Position numbers and translations under genes: made by a program
Assembly: GCA_025210575.1 (NCBI GenBank)
Contig: JAOARK010000398.1
Coordinates: forward strand, 1 to 8,842
DNA from: Schleiferiaceae bacterium
GTDB lineage: Bacteria; Bacteroidota; Bacteroidia; Flavobacteriales; Schleiferiaceae
DNA: 8,842 bases
Direction: 5' to 3'
The notes under the pieces: generated by a model
What the model saw: only the letters and a program-made list of their open reading frames with translations
Database searches by the model: none
Told to the model about the DNA's origin: nothing
Part shown: in pieces, positions 1-7,040 of the stretch
Layout: the number at the start of each line of letters is the position of its first letter
Position numbering within the stretch: the stretch's first letter is position 1

Positions 1-1235
1 AAGTAGGTATTCAAGAAGGTGTTTCGCTCGAAAAAGAGAAATTATACATCCAACTAGGTAAGAGAAAAATGGCTTATGCCGAGGTGCAGAAGTTGATTAA
101 GGAATATCCTTATCGAGCAGATTTTTATGGTGTTCTGGCAGATTTATACTTGGCTGATAATGAAGAAGAGAAAGCTTTTAAGCAGTATGAGGAAATTCTA
201 AAAATAGATCCTGACAATGGATTGGTTCATTTTTATCTTGCTGACTTTTATCGTAAAAAGAAGGATTATACGAAAAGTAATGAGTCTTTACTTAAGGCAT
301 TTGGACAAGAAGAGATTACTGCTGATCAGAAAATCCAGTACCTAATCTCAATTTTAATGACTCAGGAGCAACCTAAGTTGGATGATGAGTATCTAAAATC
401 TTTATTGGATACCTTGGTTGAAATACATCCTGGTCATGTTCGTGTTCATGCTCTTTATGCTGACTACTTGAGAAAGAGAAAAGATAATGAAGGTGCAAAA
501 TATCACCTCAGAAAGGTCTTGGAAGAAGACAAGTCAAACTACGTTGTTTGGGAAGAATTACTTCTGATAAATAATGAATTGCTGGATTTTGATGCAATGA
601 GAGATGTTAGTACAGAAGCACTAAAGTATTTTCCTACCCAACCTTTACTATACATTTTTAAAGGTGTTGCCGAAGCTCAAAAAGAAGATTACGAAAAGGC
701 TATAAAAACACTGAATGATGGATTAATGTACATTGGTGAAAATGTTAGATTAAGAGTTCAGTTTAAAACCTACCTTGGCGATGCATACTATCAAAATGGA
801 ATGAGAGAAAAAGCCTTTAAGGCTTATGACGAAGTCTTACTTTTTGATCCTGAAAATGTAATCGTATTAAACAACTACAGCTATTATCTGTCAGTTAAGG
901 GTGAACAATTGGAAAAAGCCAGAGAAATGAGTTCTAAGTGTATTGAGTTGGAATCTGAGAATTCAACCTATCTTGATACTCATGCGTGGGTTTTATACCA
1001 ACTAGGGAAGTATGAAGAAGCCCGGGAAGCAATGGAGAAAGCTTTGAAGTTTGGAGGTAAAGATTCAGCTGTTATTGTAGAACACTATGGAGATATCCTT
1101 TTCAGATTAGGAAATAATGAAGATGCTTTGGTGGAGTGGAAAAAGGCTTTGGAAATAGGAGAAGGATCCGAATTTCTGGCTGAAAAGGTTAAAACAGGTG
1201 TAATTCCTGAGAAGAAGAAGCAAGATGAGAAATAA
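1..1235 (+). CDS. TPR-repeat protein, 5'-truncated by window edge (LbcA-like adaptor candidate)
   Basis: The reading frame is open from the first complete codon (base 3) to the TAA at 1233-1235, so 410 residues are visible and the N-terminus lies upstream. The ATG at 69 is an internal Met in a repeat, not the start: the 22 codons before it are stop-free and read as ordinary TPR-like sequence. Numbering from that Met, helix-turn-helix repeats of about 34 residues run through nearly the whole chain (about 17-50, 51-82, 124-157, 191-224, 230-263, 265-298, 299-332, 336-365), with typical cores such as LGKYEEAREAMEKAL. The tail is Lys-rich. The C-terminal part (N-NYSYYL, LDTHAWVLYQLG, EHYGDILFRLG...W..AL) resembles the end of the Pseudomonas outer-membrane TPR protein LbcA, also encoded beside lolB. 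TPRs are protein-binding scaffolds, so no catalytic role is expected. Whether it carries a lipoprotein signal cannot be seen. It overlaps the next gene by 11 bp. Confidence 0.93.
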   Translation, partial: VGIQEGVSLEKEKLYIQLGKRKMAYAEVQKLIKEYPYRADFYGVLADLYLADNEEEKAFKQYEEILKIDPDNGLVHFYLADFYRKKKDYTKSNESLLKAFGQEEITADQKIQYLISILMTQEQPKLDDEYLKSLLDTLVEIHPGHVRVHALYADYLRKRKDNEGAKYHLRKVLEEDKSNYVVWEELLLINNELLDFDAMRDVSTEALKYFPTQPLLYIFKGVAEAQKEDYEKAIKTLNDGLMYIGENVRLRVQFKTYLGDAYYQNGMREKAFKAYDEVLLFDPENVIVLNNYSYYLSVKGEQLEKAREMSSKCIELESENSTYLDTHAWVLYQLGKYEEAREAMEKALKFGGKDSAVIVEHYGDILFRLGNNEDALVEWKKALEIGEGSEFLAEKVKTGVIPEKKKQDEK

Positions 1236-2094
1236 AAATCTTAAAAAAATTACATATGGGGCTTTGATATTAATCATGGCCCTTTTTCAGTTTTCATGCC
1301 GATCTGCATATGAGCTTGGCTATGTGAAAGCAAAGCCAATGTCTGACTCAAAACTCTTTCATCATTTGATTGATAGTAGCTTAAACTATGAAAGTTTCTA
1401 TGTGAAGAAGTTCAGTGCTAATATCACTATTGATGGAATAAAAAAAGGGTTTAAAGGCTCTATTAAAGTTCAAAAAGATAGCCTGATTTGGATGACAATT
1501 AATGCTCCTGTAGGAGGAATAGAGGTGGCTCGATTGTTAATTAGTAAAGACACTGTTAAGATGATTAACAGGCACCCTGATAAAACTTATTTCATTGATG
1601 ATTTTGACTATTTAGAGGATAAGTTAAAAATGGATTTGAACTTTGCCATCATTCAAAGTATTTTAACAAATTCTGTTTTTCAAACCCCTAACGGAGAAAA
1701 ACAAAAGGCCTTTATTAGAAATTTCAAAGGAAAAATAATTGACAATAAGTATGTATTCATCTCAGATAAAGCACGAAAGATTGACAGGAAGCTTAAAAAA
1801 GATAAATTGAAAAGATTGGCAAGATTTAATTACCAGAAATTTGTCATTGACCCATCGCTAATGCGTATTACGGATGTACATGTGAAGGATTTTGAAGAAG
1901 GAAGAAATGTGAATATTCAATACCGTGATTTCAAGAACTTCGGACAAAACAAGTTTCCTCAACGTGTGAGTTTTCAGGTTCAGGATTCAAAACATTTGCT
2001 ATCTTGTAACATCAAATTTAAGACGATTACATTCGATGATAAATTGAGGTTTTCGTTTAAAATATCTGATAAATACAAAAGAATCTATCCCTAA
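1225..2094 (+). CDS. DUF4292 family lipoprotein, LolB-like fold candidate
   Basis: This 289-residue protein begins with a basic stretch and a hydrophobic segment (about 9-23) ending at Cys25 (FQFSC), a loose lipobox of the kind tolerated in Bacteroidota, so it is probably a lipid-anchored envelope protein. After a linker, the pattern is amphipathic beta-strands: KGSIKVQKDSLIWMTINAP (78-95), GGIEVARLLISKDTVKMINR (97-116), a KTYF...DFDYL segment (120-130), a helix (about 138-150), then further strands to the C-terminus. The order 'D-S-x-W ... P-x-G-x-E ... D-x-V ... N-R ... K-x-Y' resembles LolB, the outer-membrane receptor that takes lipoproteins from LolA, and DUF4292 is plausibly a distant member of that half-barrel superfamily. 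The start codon lies inside the end of the TPR gene in another frame, implying translational coupling. A 9-bp gap separates it from the EnvC-like gene. The family call is fairly sure; a lipoprotein-insertion role is inferred. Confidence 0.88.
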   Translation: MRNKNLKKITYGALILIMALFQFSCRSAYELGYVKAKPMSDSKLFHHLIDSSLNYESFYVKKFSANITIDGIKKGFKGSIKVQKDSLIWMTINAPVGGIEVARLLISKDTVKMINRHPDKTYFIDDFDYLEDKLKMDLNFAIIQSILTNSVFQTPNGEKQKAFIRNFKGKIIDNKYVFISDKARKIDRKLKKDKLKRLARFNYQKFVIDPSLMRITDVHVKDFEEGRNVNIQYRDFKNFGQNKFPQRVSFQVQDSKHLLSCNIKFKTITFDDKLRFSFKISDKYKRIYP

Positions 2095-2103
2095 TTAATA
2101 AAG

Positions 2104-3327
2104 ATGAAGCTGCCAGGAATATCTGTAAATAAAATTGGACTGATATTTTTATCTTGTTTGTTGATATTTGTTTTTTCGGCAAGTGGTCAAACAAATATTT
2201 CAACCCTTAAAAAGCGCAAACAGCAGAATGAAAAGGAAATAGCATATACAAATAAGCTGTTAAAAAATACTGTTCGCAACAAGAAGTCCAGTCTTGGACA
2301 GTTGAATTTATTAAATCAAAGAATTAAGTCAAGAGAAGCCTTAATACAATCCATTGAAAACGAAATAGGATTCATAGAATCACAAATCAAGGATGTAGAT
2401 AATGAGGTTAAAAATGCTAAAAAAGAGCTCGGGAAGCTAAAGGAGCATTACGCTAAGATGATTGTCTATGCCTATAAACAACGTAATTCCTACGAAAAAT
2501 TAATGTTTCTGTTGTCTTCAAAAGACTTCAATCAGGCTTACAAAAGGTTCAAATACTTACAACAGTTTTCTGAATATAGTCGAAAACAAGGGAAGGTGAT
2601 TGTAAAAAAACAAGAGGAATTAACTACCAAATTAGCAATACTAAATAAATCCAAGAAAGAGAAGCAACTTTTATTGGTAAGCAAAACGCAGGAAAAAAAT
2701 ACCCTTTCCAGGGAAAAGGATCAACAGTCTAATCTTGTAAGTGAGTTAAAAAAGAAGGAACGTCAACTTCGCAACGATCTCAAAAAGCAAAAACGTTATG
2801 CCCAGAAGTTGAATAAGGAGATTCAAAAAATAATCCAAAGACAAGCTAAACTTGCATCCAAGAAAAAATCAGGAGGTAAGTTTGCTTTAACTCCTGAGGA
2901 AAAAGTACTCTCACAATCTTTTGGTAAGAATAAAGGCAAATTGCCATGGCCAACAAAGACAGGGTTTATCTCTGAGAAGTTTGGAGAACACCCACACCCT
3001 GTATTGAAGCATGTAACTGTTCGCAATGATGGTGTTAATATTACGACAGACTCAAATTCTGTTTGTAGAAGTATTTTTAAAGGAGAGGTGACCCATATTT
3101 TATCAATGCCAGGCTTAAATAATGTGGTTATCATTAGACATGGTGAATTCTTTTCTGTTTATTCGAATTTAGCATCAGTAAATGTGAAAAAAGGCGATTT
3201 AATTAGTGCTAAAGAGAAAATTGGAATTGTATTTACTGATTCAACAGAGAACCAAACAGTCTTGAAATTTCAATTGTGGAAGGGAAGTACAAAACTAAAT
3301 CCTGCAAGTTGGTTGTATCGTAACTAA
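2104..3327 (+). CDS. EnvC-like coiled-coil protein with degenerate LytM/M23 domain, probable amidase activator
   Basis: The protein has 407 residues, with a signal peptide at about 1-29 (hydrophobic 11-25, ending SASGQ). A long charged coiled coil follows (about 32-252, rich in Lys, Glu, Gln and Leu), broken by the family-typical segment AYKQRNSYEKLMFLLSSKDF (123-142). A linker leads to a C-terminal LytM/peptidase M23 domain (about 278-404, beginning LPWPTKTGFISEKFGEHPHP and ending LNPASWL). This is the EnvC/murein hydrolase activator architecture and length. Every zinc-binding position is changed: the HxxxD motif is NDGVN (Asn308, Asn312), the central YxHL is YSNL (Asn355), and the HxH is VLK (Val386, Lys388). 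It is therefore very unlikely to cut peptidoglycan itself. Like E. coli EnvC, which also lacks the ligands, it should act in the periplasm by activating an N-acetylmuramoyl-L-alanine amidase during cell separation. It sits between the DUF4292 and DUF4175-like genes in a tight same-strand run. The partner amidase is not in this window. Confidence 0.92.
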   Translation: MKLPGISVNKIGLIFLSCLLIFVFSASGQTNISTLKKRKQQNEKEIAYTNKLLKNTVRNKKSSLGQLNLLNQRIKSREALIQSIENEIGFIESQIKDVDNEVKNAKKELGKLKEHYAKMIVYAYKQRNSYEKLMFLLSSKDFNQAYKRFKYLQQFSEYSRKQGKVIVKKQEELTTKLAILNKSKKEKQLLLVSKTQEKNTLSREKDQQSNLVSELKKKERQLRNDLKKQKRYAQKLNKEIQKIIQRQAKLASKKKSGGKFALTPEEKVLSQSFGKNKGKLPWPTKTGFISEKFGEHPHPVLKHVTVRNDGVNITTDSNSVCRSIFKGEVTHILSMPGLNNVVIIRHGEFFSVYSNLASVNVKKGDLISAKEKIGIVFTDSTENQTVLKFQLWKGSTKLNPASWLYRN

Positions 3328-3349
3328 AATGTCTGCGTAAGAAGATAGT

Positions 3350-6300
3350 ATGGAGAGTAGCAGGCATATATTTATTGAAAAGCTTGATCGCTTTATTAGA
3401 AAGTATTATCAAAATCAGTTATTACGTGGATTGATTTTGAGTAAAACTATGCTTTTAACCTACCTTTTGTTGGTAAGTTTTTCTGAGTACTTTCTCTATT
3501 GGTCAGTTGGTGTTAAAACTTTTTTTTTCATTGGCTTCATCCTTCTTTTTTTATGGATTCTAATTCGCTTAATAGTTCTACCAATAAATGGATTGTTAAG
3601 GATTGGGAAAACCATTACCCATAGACAAGCTATTGCAATTATAAATTACCATTTTCCCGAACTTGAAGATAAATTAATAAACACCCTTGAATTATCTGAA
3701 CTGTACGGAGAAGAAGAGATAGTATCAAGTAGTTTGCTATTAGCCAGCATTAATCAAAGAATTGATGAAATCAAGCTTGTTCCTTTTCGTAAGGCCATTA
3801 ATTTTCGAGATAATTTGCGCTTTTTAAAGTATTTAGGTGCCCTATCGGCAGTAACACTGGTATCCTTTTTTTTAATACCTGATCTATTTTCGGAGAGTTC
3901 TAAAAGGCTAATTCATTTTAGGACTAAATATAGCCCTCCTGCAGCATTTTCTTTTCAAATAGAAGAACAAGTTCTTGAAGTTGAAAAAGGCTCTGATTTT
4001 GTTTTAAATATATCAACACGAGGATCATATTATCCTAGTCAAGCTTATTTGCTTATTGATGAAACCAGGTTTCTACTCCAACGAAAATCTGCCGGAAATT
4101 TCTCATATGTCTTTAGAAATGTTAATCATGAAATTATTTTTCAAATTGAATCAGGTAATGTTACATCTGAACCTTATAATTTAAAAGTTTTAAATAAACC
4201 AACATTAAAATCTTTTCAAATACAGGTAGAGCCTCCAAAATATACTGGTATTAATGGTTTTGTCGAGAAGAATATAGGAGATATTAGTGTACCTGAAGGC
4301 GCTTTTGTAGAGTGGATTTTGGAGGGAGAAGATATTAAAAATATGGAATTGGTTTTCTCAGATTCAATTAATTCAATTAAGAAGATTGAAGGCGAGAGAT
4401 TCAAATTCACACGCTCATTGAAGAATAAAGTGAATTACTCTTTGGCATTAAGTAATAATGATTTTAAGCTGGAAGAATTTGCAAAATACAATGTCGATAT
4501 CATTAAAGATCAATTTCCACAAATCCAAGTCATATCAACACCGGATTCCATTATTAATACAGCTCTGTATTTTAAGGGAATCATCAAGGATGACTATGGT
4601 TTTAGTAAGCTCAGGTTTGTGTGCGAAGCAGGAGACAGACCAGCGATTTTTGTTCCCATTAATATTAAAAAGAGATTAATTAGTCAAGAGTTTTATTTTG
4701 CCTTTGATTTCGCAGATGATGGAATTGAATTGGGCGAAAATGTACAATATTACTTTGAAGTCTTTGATAATGATAAAATAAATACTCCTAAAAAAACTCG
4801 TTCAGAGCAACTGTCATTCTATATTCCTGATTCCAATGAAATTTTCGATTTAAACTCCATTGTACAAGATGATATTAACAAGAAAATTAAAGAGGGGATC
4901 AATTTAAGTGAATCTATTCAGGAGGACATTTTGAGAATGCAGAAAGGTGCTTTAGATGGATCAACTGAAAAATGGCAGCAAGATCAATTATTGAATGAGA
5001 TTGGAGAAAAGAAAGCTCAGTTAGATGATTTGCTTAAAGAAATTCGAGATGAAAATAGGCGAAAAAATCAATTGATGAATTCGAATTTAAATCAGGATTC
5101 CTTATTACTGGAAAAACAAAAGCAGATTGATGAACTACTTGAAAAAGTAATGGATGATGACTTGAAGAAATTGTTTGAAGAATTTAATAAGCTAAAGGAA
5201 AATTTTAGTCGGGAAGAATTAAATAAGAAAGGCAATAAACTAAAAATGTCATTTGAAGATTTCCAGCGACAGATGGAAAGAAACTTACAACTACTGCAAA
5301 GGTACGAAGTGGAAATTCAAATGAAGCAACTAATCGATAGAGTTGAAAAAATTGCAGAAAGGCATGAAAAAGCATCTGATGAATTGCGAAAAGAAAATCA
5401 GGAATTAAAAAATCAAATCGAAAAAGACAAAAAGGCCTGGGAAGAGTTTCAAAACGATTTTTCTAATGTTATCGATAAAAACAATCAAATTGAAAAACCT
5501 TATCAATTTGATCAAATGGATGACGAAATTAATGAAATATCAGATTTTTTTAAACGCTCTGAGAATTTGATAAATGAGGGAAAGTCGGGGAAGACATTGA
5601 AAAACATGAAACAAACCTCACGAAAACAACGTGAATTAGCTAAGAAGATGAATAATGCTATGATGCAAAGTTCTGTTGCTCAGTTGAGTGTAGATGTTGA
5701 TAATTTGATTAGATTGATGAATAATTTGATTGAATTTTCTTTCCAACAGGAAAAGAATTTGCTTGATTTAAAAATGGTCAATTATAGAAACCCTCAGTAT
5801 GTAGAAATAATATTGAAACAGGGTGTTTTGAATGATGAGTACAAGTTGATTCAGGATTCATTGTTCTCTCTATCGTCACGTTCACCACAAATTGCAAGCT
5901 TAATAGGGAATAAAATCTTTGATATTAAAAACTATCTTGACAAAGTTGTTGAAGAAGCAAATAACAGAAGAAAAATTCAGGCAAATGCCGAACAACAAAA
6001 AGCTTTGACAGAAATAAATGACTTATCAATATTTCTTTCTGAAGCCCTAATGCAATTAATGGAACAAATGGCTAATGCAATGCCTGGGGATCAGCTTGGT
6101 GATAAAAAAGGAGGGATGCCAAGTCTTGGAGGATTAAAATCTCAGCAACAATCTTTAAAAAAGATGCTGGAAGATTTAATTTCTCAAATGAAAAATTCTG
6201 ATGGGAAAAAAAATAGCAACGAGAGCCTGGGAAAATTTCTGAAGCAACAGGAAATGTTTAAGGAAAATGTTAACGAATTACTGCAAAAAGGTGATGTTGG

Positions 6301-6640
6301 ACATGAAAGTGAAAAAATATTACGTGAAGTGATGAAAATGGTTGACCAAATTGAATCCGATGTTTCTAATTTTTCTATAAATTCGAATACGATATTTCGT
6401 CAGAATCGCATTTTAACGCGTTTATTGGAGGCTGAAAATGCCAAGAGGGAAAAAGATTTTGATAAAGGTCGTGAAAGTAAATCAGGAAATATTCTAAAAT
6501 TGAGTAACCCTAAAGAAATATTTGAGTATAAAAGGGTACGAACAGATTTTGATGACGTCTTTTATGACACAAATATTAAGCTGTTCGATTATTATAATAA
6601 GTTGTATTTGGACTATATGATAAAACTAAATAATGACTAA
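3350..6640 (+). CDS. Large DUF4175-like membrane protein with periplasmic beta domains and coiled coils
   Basis: This 1096-residue protein has three hydrophobic segments near the N-terminus (about 33-52, 57-79 and 158-178). Basic residues at 11-26, 84-92 and 153-160 predict a cytoplasmic N-terminus, a cytoplasmic loop at 80-157 (with HFPELEDKLINTLEL, 101-115) and a periplasmic remainder of about 915 residues. Residues 195-495 are beta-rich, with VEPPKYTG (293-300) and a D-x-YGFSKLRF segment (415-423). Residues 505-760 are highly charged and coiled-coil-like; 770-900 are helical. A Met/Gly/Gln-rich low-complexity hinge lies at 902-936, then more helix and a conserved-looking end containing RQNRILTRLLEAENAKRE (1017-1034). 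This matches the DUF4175-like proteins of Bacteroidota, and relatives elsewhere occur near MoxR/DUF58/BatA genes. No enzymatic motif is visible. The start ATG lies 22 bp after the previous stop; the gene overlaps the next one by 8 bp. The function is unknown; a scaffold or envelope-sensing role is only a guess. Confidence 0.9.
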   Translation: MESSRHIFIEKLDRFIRKYYQNQLLRGLILSKTMLLTYLLLVSFSEYFLYWSVGVKTFFFIGFILLFLWILIRLIVLPINGLLRIGKTITHRQAIAIINYHFPELEDKLINTLELSELYGEEEIVSSSLLLASINQRIDEIKLVPFRKAINFRDNLRFLKYLGALSAVTLVSFFLIPDLFSESSKRLIHFRTKYSPPAAFSFQIEEQVLEVEKGSDFVLNISTRGSYYPSQAYLLIDETRFLLQRKSAGNFSYVFRNVNHEIIFQIESGNVTSEPYNLKVLNKPTLKSFQIQVEPPKYTGINGFVEKNIGDISVPEGAFVEWILEGEDIKNMELVFSDSINSIKKIEGERFKFTRSLKNKVNYSLALSNNDFKLEEFAKYNVDIIKDQFPQIQVISTPDSIINTALYFKGIIKDDYGFSKLRFVCEAGDRPAIFVPINIKKRLISQEFYFAFDFADDGIELGENVQYYFEVFDNDKINTPKKTRSEQLSFYIPDSNEIFDLNSIVQDDINKKIKEGINLSESIQEDILRMQKGALDGSTEKWQQDQLLNEIGEKKAQLDDLLKEIRDENRRKNQLMNSNLNQDSLLLEKQKQIDELLEKVMDDDLKKLFEEFNKLKENFSREELNKKGNKLKMSFEDFQRQMERNLQLLQRYEVEIQMKQLIDRVEKIAERHEKASDELRKENQELKNQIEKDKKAWEEFQNDFSNVIDKNNQIEKPYQFDQMDDEINEISDFFKRSENLINEGKSGKTLKNMKQTSRKQRELAKKMNNAMMQSSVAQLSVDVDNLIRLMNNLIEFSFQQEKNLLDLKMVNYRNPQYVEIILKQGVLNDEYKLIQDSLFSLSSRSPQIASLIGNKIFDIKNYLDKVVEEANNRRKIQANAEQQKALTEINDLSIFLSEALMQLMEQMANAMPGDQLGDKKGGMPSLGGLKSQQQSLKKMLEDLISQMKNSDGKKNSNESLGKFLKQQEMFKENVNELLQKGDVGHESEKILREVMKMVDQIESDVSNFSINSNTIFRQNRILTRLLEAENAKREKDFDKGRESKSGNILKLSNPKEIFEYKRVRTDFDDVFYDTNIKLFDYYNKLYLDYMIKLNND

Positions 6641-7040
6641 ATCAGATAATTTGCTAGTATTTCCATCCGAATTAGAGAACATAACTAGAGTTGAAAGGTT
6701 AATAGATGATATCTCTTCATCTTACAATTTAAGTTCTGAAATCTATGGCAAGATTTCCGTTGCCATAATTGAAGCTGTTAACAATGCAATCCTACATGGT
6801 AATCAGTTAGATGTTTCCAAGCATGTAAAAGTTGAATATGCCATAGATGAAGATGCAATACAATTTAAAGTAGAAGATGAAGGCACCGGATTTGACTTTA
6901 TGAATATACCTGATCCAACTTTACCCGAAAACCTGGAAAAAACTCATGGTCGAGGAATTTTCCTTATGAATCACCTTGCCGATGATATTGAGTTTTGTGA
7001 AAACGGAGCCTTAGTAGAAATGAAATTTAGATTTGGATAA
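6633..7040 (+). CDS. RsbW/SpoIIAB-type ATP-binding protein (HATPase_c_2, anti-sigma/switch kinase family)
   Basis: The product is a 135-residue single-domain GHKL ATPase, the usual size for anti-sigma factor kinases. The N-box is EAVNNAILHGN (47-57), with Glu47 and Asn51 at the spacing of the catalytic Glu and Mg-binding Asn of SpoIIAB. The G1 box is VEDEGTGFDF (80-89, D82xG84xG86). The lid and G2 box are THGRGIFLMNHLADDIEF (104-121). All ATP-site residues are intact, so it should bind ATP and could phosphorylate a Ser/Thr on an STAS-type antagonist. It lacks transmembrane segments and so is cytoplasmic. Its start overlaps the end of the DUF4175-like gene by 8 bp, and its stop abuts the ybeY start (TAAATG), so all three are probably co-translated. 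No sigma factor, STAS antagonist or PP2C phosphatase is present in the window, so the target is unknown. The family is certain; the role as anti-sigma factor versus some other switch kinase is open. Confidence 0.93.
   Translation: MTKSDNLLVFPSELENITRVERLIDDISSSYNLSSEIYGKISVAIIEAVNNAILHGNQLDVSKHVKVEYAIDEDAIQFKVEDEGTGFDFMNIPDPTLPENLEKTHGRGIFLMNHLADDIEFCENGALVEMKFRFG

Noticed and set aside
69..71. ATG at 69 as the start of the TPR protein
   Set aside because: The frame is open to the window edge and the 22 preceding codons read as continuous TPR-like sequence, so this is an internal Met of a truncated gene.
2823..3134. Open frame on the - strand inside the EnvC-like gene
   Set aside because: It lies wholly within a well-supported + strand gene, has no recognisable family and no signal for its own expression; a chance antisense frame.
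3520..3528. Run of nine T in the DUF4175-like gene as a slippage or frameshift site
   Set aside because: It encodes Phe residues in a membrane segment, the frame continues uninterrupted, and similar runs are expected in AT-rich DNA.
4216..4679. Short open frames (- strand 4216-4410, + strand 4458-4679) inside the DUF4175-like gene
   Set aside because: Both are contained in the large gene in other frames, with unlikely composition and no homology signal.
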